This document shows positions 49,457 to 57,800 of a stretch of 64,000 nucleotides of DNA, piece by piece. The position numbers and the translations under genes were made by a program. The stretch's first letter is position 1, and each line of letters opens with the position of its first letter. Source of the stretch: an uncultured Lachnospiraceae bacterium (GTDB lineage Bacteria; Bacillota; Clostridia; Lachnospirales; Lachnospiraceae); the NCBI GenBank assembly GCA_946552115.1, contig CAMNRH010000007.1:1-64000 (forward strand), read 5' to 3'. The notes beneath the pieces were generated by a model. The model searched no databases. It saw nothing but the letters and a program-made list of their open reading frames with translations, and was not told where the DNA came from.

Positions 49457-51049
49457 ATGCGAAAATATTTTAATACAACGGGATTGTGTTTTCCGGAGGA
49501 GCATTACATGGTGAATATGGAAAACCGTCTGGTAAAAATCGAGGCGATGATTGCTCGAGGGGAATATTTTGCGATCAACAGGGGACGCCAATATGGGAAA
49601 ACAACGCTGCTGAATTTATTATCTGAAAGGCTATCTGAAAATTACGCAGTATTTTCTATTAGCTTTGAGGGGATGGAGGACGAGACATTTGGCACGGCAG
49701 CAGGATTTTGCGAAAGGTTCTGTCGTCTTTTGTATAAGTATGTGCAATATCATCCGATTTCAGGAATTTCAGATTTTCTGAAAGATGAGTTGAAAAGAAA
49801 GCAGTCTGAAAAAATGGATTTGGAGGATTTGTCCGATTTTATTTCAGAGCTGAGTATACAGGCCAGGAAGCCGGTTGTACTTATGATTGACGAGGTAGAC
49901 CAGGCGGGGAACCATAAGCTTTTTCTTACCTTTTTGGGGATGCTTAGACGGAAATTTCTGGATAGGCGGGCAGAGCCGACCTTTCGTTCCGTGATATTGG
50001 CAGGCGTACATGATATTAAGAATTTGAAGCTGAAAATCCGCTCGGCAGAAGAGCACCAATATAACAGCCCCTGGAATATTGCGGCGGATTTTACAGTGGA
50101 TATGAGCTTTTCTGTGGAAGATATTGCCGGTATGCTCGCGGAATATGAGGAAGATATGCATACCGGTATGAATATCAGGAATATGGCAGAATTGCTTTAT
50201 GAATATACTTCCGGCTATCCGTTTTTAGTATCAAGGCTTTGTAAGATTATGGACGAACAGATTCCTGGGAAAGAGAAATTTTGGGATTCTGTATCCGTGT
50301 GGTCGAAAGACGGGTTTTTGGAAGCGGTGAAAGAACTCCTGATAGAGTCAAATACATTGTTTGATGATATGGTGAAGAAGCTGGGTGATTTTCCGGAGTT
50401 GAAGCAGGCGCTGTACCGGGTTTTATTTAAGGGGGAGCAGGTGCCTTATAATATGTATAATCATATCATTAATCTTGGAGTTATGTTTGGATTTATAAAG
50501 AAGAAGCAGGAAAAGATAGTGATTTCCAATCGAATATTTGAGACCCAGTTATATAATCTATTCATATCTGAAGAATTGTTGAGCAGCGATATGTATAAAG
50601 CGGCTTCGGCAGATAAAGACAGGAATCGCTTTATCCGTGAGGGAAGACTTGATATGGAGCAAGTGCTGGAACGGTTTGTAGCAGCCTTTACGGATATTTA
50701 TTCGGATGCGGAAGATGTATTTTTGGAGGAAAATGGCCGGCGGTTCTTTTTGCTTTATTTAAAGCCCATTATTAATGGTGTTGGCAACTTTTATGTAGAA
50801 GCCAGAACCCGCAATATGCGCAGAACGGACGTGGTGATTGATTATCGGGGAGAGCAGTTTGTATGCGAATTAAAAATTTGGCGTGGCGACGAGTATAATC
50901 GGCGTGGAGAGGAGCAATTGTCAGATTATCTGGAGTCATATCATCTTACGACAGGATATATGGTGAGCTTTAATTTCAATAAGAAAAAGAAAATCGGGGT
51001 GCAGAAAATACAGATAGGGGACAAGACGATTATTGAAGCAGTAGTCTAA
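49457..51049 (+). CDS. AAA-like ATPase with PD-(D/E)XK nuclease-type C-terminus
   Basis: A 530-residue protein of unknown role. The N-terminus has a short-form P-loop (NRGRQYGKTTLL, residues 39-50) and Walker B VVLMIDEVDQ (about 135). The C-terminal 120 residues include TDVVIDYRGEQFVCELKIWRG, with D and ExK spaced as in PD-(D/E)XK nucleases. Such proteins are numerous in Lachnospiraceae and their function (defence, mobile-element related or other) is not settled. It stands between rfbA and rfbD, which are normally adjacent, and a remnant of a related gene lies 5' of rfbA. AAGGAGTG precedes the start. Confidence 0.8.
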   Translation: MRKYFNTTGLCFPEEHYMVNMENRLVKIEAMIARGEYFAINRGRQYGKTTLLNLLSERLSENYAVFSISFEGMEDETFGTAAGFCERFCRLLYKYVQYHPISGISDFLKDELKRKQSEKMDLEDLSDFISELSIQARKPVVLMIDEVDQAGNHKLFLTFLGMLRRKFLDRRAEPTFRSVILAGVHDIKNLKLKIRSAEEHQYNSPWNIAADFTVDMSFSVEDIAGMLAEYEEDMHTGMNIRNMAELLYEYTSGYPFLVSRLCKIMDEQIPGKEKFWDSVSVWSKDGFLEAVKELLIESNTLFDDMVKKLGDFPELKQALYRVLFKGEQVPYNMYNHIINLGVMFGFIKKKQEKIVISNRIFETQLYNLFISEELLSSDMYKAASADKDRNRFIREGRLDMEQVLERFVAAFTDIYSDAEDVFLEENGRRFFLLYLKPIINGVGNFYVEARTRNMRRTDVVIDYRGEQFVCELKIWRGDEYNRRGEEQLSDYLESYHLTTGYMVSFNFNKKKKIGVQKIQIGDKTIIEAVV

Positions 51050-51070
51050 TGATGTATGGGAGGAAAATCA

Positions 51071-51973
51071 ATGAAATGTTTTGTGACAGGGGCCAGAGGC
51101 CAGCTGGGCGCCGATGTGATGAATGAGCTTGTGAAGCGCGGGCATGACGCGGTTGGATCAGGAACGGCGGCCGGCGATACGGTTTCCGCCGCTACAGGCT
51201 GCCCGTATGTTCAGCTTGATATCAGGGATAAAGAGAGAGTGCGGCAGGTTATCCGGAAGCTTCATCCGGATGCGGTGATTCACTGCGCGGCGTGGACAAA
51301 TGTTGACCTGGCGGAGGATGAGGATAAGTACGAGACGGTTCGTGCGATTAATGTGGACGGCACGCAGAATGTTGCGGATGCGTGTAAGGAGCTGGATTGC
51401 AAGATGACCTACATAAGCACGGATTATGTGTTTGACGGGGAGGGCGGCAAACCCTGGGAGCCGGACTGTAAGTCTTATCGGCCGTTGAATATGTATGGGA
51501 AGACGAAGCTTGAGGGCGAGCTTGCAGTCAGGAATACCCTGGATAAATATTTTATCGTACGTATCGCTTGGGTTTTCGGGAAAAACGGAAAGAATTTTAT
51601 TAAGACGATGTTGAAGCTGGGGAAATCTCATGATAAGATTCGTGTGGTGAATGACCAGATTGGTACGCCGACTTATACCTATGATTTGGCAAGACTTTTA
51701 GTGGATATGAATGAAACGGAAAGGTATGGCTGTTATCATGCGACAAATGAGGGAGATTATATAAGCTGGTATGATTTTGCGTGTGAGATTTTTAAGCAGG
51801 CGGGCTATACGGCAAAGGCTGTTCCTGTGACGACAGAGGAATATGGGATAAGTAAGGCAGTGCGGCCCTTTAACAGCCGATTAGACAGAAGCAAGCTGAT
51901 GAGAGAGGGCTTTCAGCCGCTTCCGTCCTGGCAGGATGCCCTGCACAGATATTTGAAAGAGATAGAGGAATGA
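51071..51973 (+). CDS. rfbD: dTDP-4-dehydrorhamnose reductase RfbD
   Basis: A 300-residue SDR that makes the final dTDP-L-rhamnose. FVTGARGQLGADVMNEL, HCAAWTNVDLAEDEDK, ISTDYVFDGEGGKPWEP, YGKTKLEGE and a C-terminal RPFNSRLDRSKL are diagnostic. GGGAGGAAAATC before the ATG at 51071 fixes the start. It overlaps or abuts rfbC. Confidence 0.96.
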   Translation: MKCFVTGARGQLGADVMNELVKRGHDAVGSGTAAGDTVSAATGCPYVQLDIRDKERVRQVIRKLHPDAVIHCAAWTNVDLAEDEDKYETVRAINVDGTQNVADACKELDCKMTYISTDYVFDGEGGKPWEPDCKSYRPLNMYGKTKLEGELAVRNTLDKYFIVRIAWVFGKNGKNFIKTMLKLGKSHDKIRVVNDQIGTPTYTYDLARLLVDMNETERYGCYHATNEGDYISWYDFACEIFKQAGYTAKAVPVTTEEYGISKAVRPFNSRLDRSKLMREGFQPLPSWQDALHRYLKEIEE

Positions 51974-51987
51974 GAGGCATTTCAATT

Positions 51988-52572
51988 ATGGGACAGATTA
52001 AAGTGACAGAGACAGATTTGAAAGGCTTATATGTAATAGAGCCTTTGGTACATGGAGACAGCAGGGGATATTTTACCGAAACCTATAATCAGAGGGATAT
52101 GGAAGAAGCCGGACTTACAATGGCGTTTGTCCAGGATAATCAGAGTATGAGTACAAAGGGTGTGCTCCGGGGGCTTCATTACCAGAAGCAGTTTCCCCAG
52201 GGAAAGCTGATACGGGTTATTTACGGAGCGATATTTGATGTTGCCGTTGATTTGCGTTATAATAGTAAAACGTATGGGAAATGGTTCGGTGCGGAGCTGA
52301 CGGAGGAGAATTTTAAGCAGATTTATATTCCGGAAGGCTTTGCACATGGATTTCTTGTGCTGTCTGACGCGGCTAAGGTTTGCTATAAGGCGACGGACTT
52401 CTATCATCCGGGCGATGAGGGCGGTGTTGCATGGAATGACCCGGGAATCGGTATTAAATGGCCGCGGGTAATCGGTAAATATCAGGGGACGGCCAGCGCC
52501 GGCGGGTATTGCCTTGAGGACGGGACGAAGCTGATATTAAGCGAGAAAGACCAGAGATGGCCGTGTATTTGA
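51988..52572 (+). CDS. rfbC: dTDP-4-dehydrorhamnose 3,5-epimerase RfbC
   Basis: A 194-residue cupin epimerase. DSRGYFTETYNQRDM, VQDNQSMSTKGVLRGLHYQ (with catalytic His), GAIFDVAVDLR and IPEGFAHGFLVLSD are the family signatures. Two starts are open: ATG 51970, overlapping the rfbD stop, and ATG 51988; the latter gives the usual N-terminus and is chosen, though the ribosome site is spaced about 12 bases. A strong coupling with rfbD is likely either way. Confidence 0.95.
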   Translation: MGQIKVTETDLKGLYVIEPLVHGDSRGYFTETYNQRDMEEAGLTMAFVQDNQSMSTKGVLRGLHYQKQFPQGKLIRVIYGAIFDVAVDLRYNSKTYGKWFGAELTEENFKQIYIPEGFAHGFLVLSDAAKVCYKATDFYHPGDEGGVAWNDPGIGIKWPRVIGKYQGTASAGGYCLEDGTKLILSEKDQRWPCI

Positions 52573-52606
52573 TTATACAATTAATGAGAAATGAGGAATA
52601 GCAAAT

Positions 52607-53269
52607 ATGAATTTTGAATTAACAGCGTCTATGATGTGTGCCGATTTCGGTAATCTGGAAAGAGAGGTAAAAAATCTGTCGGATGGAGGGATTGATTCCT
52701 TTCATATAGATATTATGGATGGGCGTTATGTTCCTAATTTTGCGATGTCGTTAAATGATATGCGGTACATTGCCTCCGTGGCGCCGAGGCCTTTGGATGT
52801 TCATTTGATGATTGAGCATCCGAACAACAGAATCAACTTGTTTTTAAGTAACCTGCGAAAGGGCGATACAGTATACATACATCCGGAGGCCGAGTATCAT
52901 CCGTCCACAACGCTTCAGAGTATTATTGATGCGGGAATGATTCCGGGTATTGCGATTAATCCGGGGACGAGTGTGGAGACGGTCATGGAGATGCTCAGAA
53001 TTGTAAAAAAGGTGCTTGTGATGTCGGTAAATCCCGGTAATGCGGGTCAGATGTATCTGCCCTATGTAGGCAAAAAGATTACGAAGCTTTTATCTATGAA
53101 AGAGGATATGGATTTTGAACTTTACTGGGACGGAGCCTGCAGTGCGGATAAAATTATTGAATATGCACCGAAGGGAGTGAAAGGCTTTGTGCTTGGAACA
53201 ACGCTTTTATTTGGAAAAGACAAGCCGTATGGAGAAACTCTGCAGAATATCCGTGAGCTAAGGTTTTAG
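52607..53269 (+). CDS. Ribulose-phosphate 3-epimerase-like protein
   Basis: A 220-residue TIM-barrel epimerase. The metal and catalytic residues are kept: HIDIMDGRYVPNFA, DVHLMIEHP, MSVNPGNAGQ, and Asp in YWDGA, although the usual VDGG is changed and the overall sequence is divergent, nearer AlsE-type enzymes than housekeeping Rpe. It should supply D-ribulose 5-phosphate (or a related ketose phosphate) to the adjoining TarJ/TarI-like enzymes. GAGGAA precedes the start. Confidence 0.85.
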   Translation: MNFELTASMMCADFGNLEREVKNLSDGGIDSFHIDIMDGRYVPNFAMSLNDMRYIASVAPRPLDVHLMIEHPNNRINLFLSNLRKGDTVYIHPEAEYHPSTTLQSIIDAGMIPGIAINPGTSVETVMEMLRIVKKVLVMSVNPGNAGQMYLPYVGKKITKLLSMKEDMDFELYWDGACSADKIIEYAPKGVKGFVLGTTLLFGKDKPYGETLQNIRELRF

Positions 53270-53315
53270 CGAATGATTTCAAGCGGCAACAGCGGGCGGA
53301 AAGGGGCGGTGGACT

Positions 53316-54011
53316 ATGAATATTGCGTTGATTTTATCCGGGGGAACAGGAACAAGAATGGGTGCGGATATTCCGAAGCAATATATGAAAGCGGGCGGAA
53401 GGCCTGTGATCGCTTATTGTGCGGAGCGTTTGTCCTTACATAGCAGAATTGACGCAATTCAGATTGTTGCGGAGACGGAATGGCGGGGGCAGATAAGAAA
53501 GTGGCTGGCTGCAGATGAATTTGAAAAAAAGTTCCGGGGTTTTTCGGAGCCGGGGAAGAATCGGCAGCTTTCGATTTTAAGCGGTCTTGAGGATATTCGG
53601 GAATATGCGGATGCTCCGGACTGTGTTTTTATCCACGACGCCGCAAGGCCGCTGCTTTCTGACAGGCAGATTACAGACTGTCTGGAGGGAATCCGCGGAC
53701 ATGACGGGGTTTTGCCGGTTTTACCGATGAAAGATACTGTTTATTCAAGCCCGGACGGGAAAACTGTCGGCGCGCTTTTGAAGCGCAGCGAAATCTATGC
53801 GGGTCAGGCACCGGAGGTATTTTGTCTGGAAAAATATTACGAGGCAAATAAACGGCTTTTGCCGGATAGAATTTTTGAGATTAACGGCTCTACGGAGCCT
53901 GCAATTATGGCGGGAATGGATATAGCTATGATTTCCGGGGATGAGAGGAATTTTAAGATAACAACGAAAGCCGATTTTGAGCGATTTTGCAAAATTGTAA
54001 AAGAACAATAA
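53316..54011 (+). CDS. D-ribitol-5-phosphate cytidylyltransferase-like protein (TarI/IspD family)
   Basis: A 231-residue nucleotidyltransferase: LILSGGTGTRMGADIPKQYM, FIHDAARPLLSDRQI, LPMKDTVY and EIYAGQAPEVF. These fit the IspD/TarI family; the adjoining dehydrogenase and Rpe favour TarI, making CDP-ribitol, over the isoprenoid enzyme IspD. It has a GGAAAGGGGCGG ribosome site. I infer the function mainly from context. Confidence 0.8.
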   Translation: MNIALILSGGTGTRMGADIPKQYMKAGGRPVIAYCAERLSLHSRIDAIQIVAETEWRGQIRKWLAADEFEKKFRGFSEPGKNRQLSILSGLEDIREYADAPDCVFIHDAARPLLSDRQITDCLEGIRGHDGVLPVLPMKDTVYSSPDGKTVGALLKRSEIYAGQAPEVFCLEKYYEANKRLLPDRIFEINGSTEPAIMAGMDIAMISGDERNFKITTKADFERFCKIVKEQ

Positions 54012-54041
54012 ATATATTTATTTGACGGCGGGAGAGAGAGT

Positions 54042-55094
54042 ATGAAAGCATGGGTACTGCATGATGTGAAGGATTTTCGTCTGGACAATATTGAAAGGCC
54101 GAAACCAGACAGAAAAGAAGTGTTGGTAGAGGTGAGGGCGGCCGGAATCTGCGGATCGGATATTCCCAGAGTATATCAGAATGGGACATATTCGTTTCCT
54201 CTGATTTTGGGGCATGAATTTTCCGGCGTAGTGGCAGAGACAGGAGAAGAGGCGGAGGCAGATTGGCCTGGGAAGCGTGTTGGAGTATTTCCGTTGATTC
54301 CCTGCGGAACGTGTATGCCCTGCAGACAGAAAAGATATGAGATGTGCAGAAGCTACAGCTATTTGGGTTCCAGAAGAGACGGAGGCTTTGCGGAATATGT
54401 AAGGGTTCCGGAAGAAAATTTGATTGCATTGCCGGAGAATGTATCCTTTGAAGCGGCGGCTATGCTGGAACCAATGGCGGTAGCCGTCCATTCTATGAGA
54501 CGCGCGCGTTTGTCTCCGTCAGATACAGTGGCGGTATGGGGGCTTGGGACGATAGGCCTTTTGCTGTTAATGTTTTTGAAGGACGCAGGGATTAAAAGGA
54601 TTCTTGCAATTGGAAATAAGGAATCTCAGAGGCGTATAGTCCGGGATATCGGATTAGGCGAGGAGTGCTATTTTGACAGCAGAGCGGGGGATACGGGTAA
54701 ATGGCTGCTGGAGCATACGGAAAACAGAGGAGCGGATGTATGTTTTGAATGTGTCGGAAAAAATGAGACGATGACAAAGACGATAGAATATACGGCTCCG
54801 GGCGGACAGGTGGTATTGGTCGGAAATCCGTTTTCAGATATGACACTTGAAAAAGCAGTATATTGGAAAATATTGAGGAATCAGCTGAATATAACAGGTA
54901 CCTGGAATTCTTCATTTACCCGGGAACCGGCGGACGACTGGCATTATGTTCTTGAAAGGGTTTCGAAAAAATGTGTGACTCCGGAGAAGCTTATTTCACA
55001 TCGTTTTTCGTTAGAAGAGCTGGAAAAAGGTTTTTGTCTGATGCGTGATAAGACGGAGGATTATGTGAAAGTGATGGGAATAATAAAAGAGTAG
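54042..55094 (+). CDS. Zinc-dependent polyol-phosphate dehydrogenase (TarJ/GatD-like)
   Basis: A 350-residue medium-chain dehydrogenase. Zinc ligands: CGSD (about 38), GHEFSG (about 58); a structural zinc set CGTCMPCRQKRYEMC; and the NAD(P) loop VWGLGTIGLLLL. Closest motif pattern is galactitol-1-phosphate dehydrogenase, but between TarI- and Rpe-like genes it is best read as TarJ, reducing ribulose 5-phosphate to ribitol 5-phosphate. GGAGAGAGAG precedes the start. Confidence 0.8.
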   Translation: MKAWVLHDVKDFRLDNIERPKPDRKEVLVEVRAAGICGSDIPRVYQNGTYSFPLILGHEFSGVVAETGEEAEADWPGKRVGVFPLIPCGTCMPCRQKRYEMCRSYSYLGSRRDGGFAEYVRVPEENLIALPENVSFEAAAMLEPMAVAVHSMRRARLSPSDTVAVWGLGTIGLLLLMFLKDAGIKRILAIGNKESQRRIVRDIGLGEECYFDSRAGDTGKWLLEHTENRGADVCFECVGKNETMTKTIEYTAPGGQVVLVGNPFSDMTLEKAVYWKILRNQLNITGTWNSSFTREPADDWHYVLERVSKKCVTPEKLISHRFSLEELEKGFCLMRDKTEDYVKVMGIIKE

Positions 55095-55108
55095 CAGGGG
55101 GAAGAGGA

Positions 55109-56131
55109 ATGCGTACATATTTAGTAACCGGAGGGGCCGGTTTTATCGGCTCTAATTATATTCATTATATGTTTGAAAAATACGGAGAGAAGATTCGTAT
55201 TATAAATGTCGATAAGCTTACTTATGCCGGAAATCCGGAAAATCTGAAAAAGGTCGCAGATAGGGATAACTATATGTTTTACAAAACGGATATTTGCGAC
55301 TCGAATGCGATCCGAAAGATTTTCAGGGAAAATGACATTGACAGAGTGGTGCATTTTGCAGCGGAGAGCCATGTGGACAGAAGTATTGTAAACCCGGAGG
55401 TTTTTGTCAGGACAAATGTCCTGGGTACGCTGGTGATGCTGAATGCGGCAAAAGAGGCGTGGGAGCTTGGGGACGGGACTTTTAGAGAGGATAAGAGGTT
55501 TCTTCATGTCTCAACAGACGAGGTTTACGGCTCTCTGGGCGCGGAAGGATATTTTTATGAGGATACGCCGTATGCGCCCCACAGTCCCTATTCGGCCAGT
55601 AAGGCATCCTCGGATATGCTGGTAAAATCTTATATGGATACATACGGATTTCCCGCAAATATTACAAATTGCAGTAATAATTACGGGCCGTACCAGTTTC
55701 CGGAGAAATTAATTCCTCTTATGATTCACAACGCTCTCTGCGGAAAGAAGCTTCCGGTATATGGGGATGGATTGAATGTCAGGGATTGGCTGTATGTCAG
55801 GGATCATGTCAGGGGAATTGATATGGTGCAGGAAAAGGGAAGATTATTTGAGACATACAATATCGGGGGTCACAATGAAAAGACGAATATTGATATTGTA
55901 CACATGATTATTGATACATTGCTTGACTGTCTTCCGCAGGATGACAGACGGCGCGAAAATGTCAGTGAGAAATTGATTACCTATGTAGAGGATCGAAAAG
56001 GGCATGACAGAAGGTATGCCATTGCTCCTGATAAGATAAAAAGGGAGCTTGGCTGGGAGCCGGAGACCTCTTTTGCAGAAGGAATCCGAAAAACAATCCG
56101 GTGGTATCTGGACAATCCGGACTGGGTGTAA
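55109..56131 (+). CDS. rfbB: dTDP-glucose 4,6-dehydratase RfbB
   Basis: A 340-residue SDR: YLVTGGAGFIGSNYIHYM, HFAAESHVDRSI, VSTDEVYGSLG, YSASKASSDML with the catalytic Tyr/Lys, and NCSNNYGPYQFPEKLIPLM. It converts dTDP-glucose to the 4-keto-6-deoxy form for rhamnose. A GGGGGAAGAGGA site precedes the start. It ends at a convergent terminator shared with the glycosyltransferase on the other strand. Confidence 0.97.
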   Translation: MRTYLVTGGAGFIGSNYIHYMFEKYGEKIRIINVDKLTYAGNPENLKKVADRDNYMFYKTDICDSNAIRKIFRENDIDRVVHFAAESHVDRSIVNPEVFVRTNVLGTLVMLNAAKEAWELGDGTFREDKRFLHVSTDEVYGSLGAEGYFYEDTPYAPHSPYSASKASSDMLVKSYMDTYGFPANITNCSNNYGPYQFPEKLIPLMIHNALCGKKLPVYGDGLNVRDWLYVRDHVRGIDMVQEKGRLFETYNIGGHNEKTNIDIVHMIIDTLLDCLPQDDRRRENVSEKLITYVEDRKGHDRRYAIAPDKIKRELGWEPETSFAEGIRKTIRWYLDNPDWV

Positions 56132-56132
56132 T

Positions 56133-56168
56133 TGGGGACGGAGGAATTTTAAAATTCCCCCGTCCCCA
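56133..56168. terminator. Convergent terminator, GGGGACGG type
   Basis: TTGGGGACGGAGGAATTTT pairs with AAAATTCC-CCGTCCCCA over 17 bp plus one mismatch. It lies between rfbB and the minus-strand glycosyltransferase and includes that gene's stop codon. Its GGGGACGG arms resemble the terminator at 15010. Confidence 0.85.
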
Positions 56169-57345
56169 TGTTTATAGTTGTCAGAATCCGGTCTGCGCAG
56201 TTGCTCCATGTTAATTCCCGCAAGACTTTTTCGCGGCCTTTCCGGATAATGCTTTCTGCCTGTTCCGTATTTTTTAGCATCTGCCCTGCAATATCCGGAA
56301 GACGCTCGAGCTGCTTAAGATCGTATAGGACGATATCCTGCCCGTCGGTAAAATGCGCATCAATCCATCTGCTGGAATCTGTAAGAGGCAGGGAATGATA
56401 GAGCAGTGTATTGAAAATTCTGTCATGCGTTCCGGATTTAAACCACGGGAATACATTCAGGTTAATCTTTGCGTCAGCCATAGCAGTAAGTGTCTGCGCA
56501 TATGGAACCCGGTCGGAAATCCGATGGACATTCGGATATTTTGCCGAGCTGTGGTTTTCCCATCCGCGGCCCAGGAGATAAAGCTCTAATCCGGATTCGG
56601 CGATAGCAGATACAACCCGCTCCCGCTGATACATACGGATAGCCCAGTCTACAAACTCTGAGCAGCGGAAAATTGTTTTCAGGGTATCCTCTGGGACAGA
56701 CCAGCTTAACTGCTCAAGGGTAATAAATACCGCCTGCTCGGTAGTCAGGTCACTGTTTTCAATTAGATTGCGGTACATGAGATGATAAAATTGCTGCATT
56801 TCGGTATTATCGGCAAAGACCTGCTCCATCTCATTCAGCTTGCTGTCAGGAGAATAATAGGTGGCGGAAAAAAGAATGTCATATTTGCGCTTTTCATATG
56901 GTATTCTTTCTGTTTTTTGTGCGGGAACAGTTCCGACATGAGACATGAAAGCAACATTTGGAACAGCGTCCCCAAAATACTTTTTAACATATTCGACATG
57001 ATCATAGTCACAGCAGAAAAGGAAATAATTTTTAGGATGCTTTTTCATAGAGGGATGGAAACGCAGCGGGGGATCCATCAGGATATCAACGACAGCCGTA
57101 TTCCATGCATCCCAGATACCAATCAGGATGTCGTCGCGGATGCACATCCCGTCAAAACAGATTGCGGCATCTACTTTCTGAGATGCGAATGCGACAAAGT
57201 TTACGTAAGAATGAGGAGTATCGGCCGGAGGATTCATTAAATCCAGAATGAATGTTTCATGTCCTCTTAAATGGAGCTCAAGCTCAAGCTGGTCTGTAAA
57301 GAAGTTAAAGGATTCCGTATCCGTATAAAATAATGCAATTCTCAT
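56149..57345 (-). CDS. Glycosyltransferase (CgeB/DUF3880-like GT-B)
   Basis: A 398-residue protein. The N-terminal half (ALFYTDTESFNFFTDQLELEL, ICFDGMCIRDD, DILMDPPLRFH, FLFCCDYDHVEYVKKYF) fits DUF3880-type glycosyltransferases and the C-terminal half has VPYAQTLTAMADAKINLNVFPWFKSGTHDRIFNTLLYHSLPLTD, matching the GT1_2 C-terminal fold. The gene is alone on the minus strand directly before fliC, with its own sigma-A promoter, so it may be expressed separately from the sigma-28 genes. Its acceptor could be flagellin or a surface glycan. Confidence 0.85.
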   Translation of the reverse strand: MRIALFYTDTESFNFFTDQLELELHLRGHETFILDLMNPPADTPHSYVNFVAFASQKVDAAICFDGMCIRDDILIGIWDAWNTAVVDILMDPPLRFHPSMKKHPKNYFLFCCDYDHVEYVKKYFGDAVPNVAFMSHVGTVPAQKTERIPYEKRKYDILFSATYYSPDSKLNEMEQVFADNTEMQQFYHLMYRNLIENSDLTTEQAVFITLEQLSWSVPEDTLKTIFRCSEFVDWAIRMYQRERVVSAIAESGLELYLLGRGWENHSSAKYPNVHRISDRVPYAQTLTAMADAKINLNVFPWFKSGTHDRIFNTLLYHSLPLTDSSRWIDAHFTDGQDIVLYDLKQLERLPDIAGQMLKNTEQAESIIRKGREKVLRELTWSNCADRILTTINMGTGEF

Positions 57346-57414
57346 AATGAATGTATACCTTTCATTTTGTTCATAACATTACGTCTGTGTTAGTAAGTAT
57401 ATTTTCTCTTTCAT

Positions 57415-57443
57415 ATTTTATCAGACGGCAGACAGGAAAGCAA
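57415..57443 (-). promoter_or_regulatory. Sigma-A promoter of the minus-strand glycosyltransferase
   Basis: Minus strand: TTGCTT, 17 bases, TAAAAT, with TG one base before the -10. It lies 70-98 bases before the start codon. Confidence 0.7.
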
Positions 57444-57498
57444 TGGACGATTTCAGCGCCGCTTGCCCGGGGCCGGCAGGAATTTTTTCATTGAATTT

Positions 57499-57515
57499 CA
57501 TATGAAAATTCAATT
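57499..57515. repeat. 17-base repeat, left copy (inverted relative to 58701)
   Basis: CATATGAAAATTCAATT here is the exact reverse complement of the 17 bases at 58701-58717, just after the fliC stop. The left copy is itself part of an almost perfect palindrome centred on CATATG. Confidence 0.75.
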
Positions 57516-57602
57516 ATATCAGCGAATATCGAAAATATTTATGCCAGATAAAGTGCCGCGGAAATACTCCGAAGAAAAAATAAATATTTTTCGAAAAAAG
57601 TA

Positions 57603-57629
57603 TTAAGTTATTGAGATAATGTACGATAT
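57603..57629 (+). promoter_or_regulatory. Sigma-28-like promoter of fliC
   Basis: TTAAGTT followed by TACGATATTAT, 15 bases between TTAA and TACGATAT. The core CGATAT matches sigma-28 -10 elements (GCCGATAT). It would give a leader of about 170 bases. Confidence 0.75.
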
Positions 57630-57666
57630 TATAGGTGTCAGGAAGTTTTCAAAGTAATCCAATTAA

Positions 57667-57715
57667 GTGTACTTTACCGGACAGTTTGCCGGCACGTTTG
57701 GGGAGTACGTTTTTT
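57667..57715 (+). promoter_or_regulatory. Possible attenuator-like structure in the fliC leader
   Basis: GTGTACT (57667-57673) can pair with AGTACGT (57704-57710), enclosing a small CCGG/CCGG hairpin, with T residues 57710-57715 following. The long unpaired part weakens the case. Confidence 0.3.
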
Positions 57716-57762
57716 GTTTCTTTCGAATACTTTCGGGATACAGAAAAATTTATAATTATGCA

Positions 57763-57800
57763 GGGAAAAGGAATTCCCGATGCAAATTTCAAGGAGGAAG
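57763..57800 (+). promoter_or_regulatory. CsrA-type binding region in the fliC leader
   Basis: The hairpin GGGAA-AAGGAA-TTCCC (57763-57778) places GGA in a six-base loop, as CsrA sites require. Thirteen bases later the Shine-Dalgarno AAGGAGGAAG (57791-57800) holds two more GGA triplets. A dimer bridging both would block ribosomes, as described for Bacillus hag. csrA and fliW are both in the window. Confidence 0.7.

Noticed and set aside
51158..51631. Minus-strand 157-codon open frame
   Set aside because: It is antisense to rfbD, a certain gene, with no ribosome site.
53316..54011. Housekeeping IspD (isoprenoid pathway)
   Set aside because: Sequence permits it, but the linked Rpe- and TarJ-like genes make TarI a better reading; kept as an alternative only.
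53953..54491. Two overlapping minus-strand frames near the TarI/TarJ-like genes
   Set aside because: Both are antisense shadows of well-supported genes.
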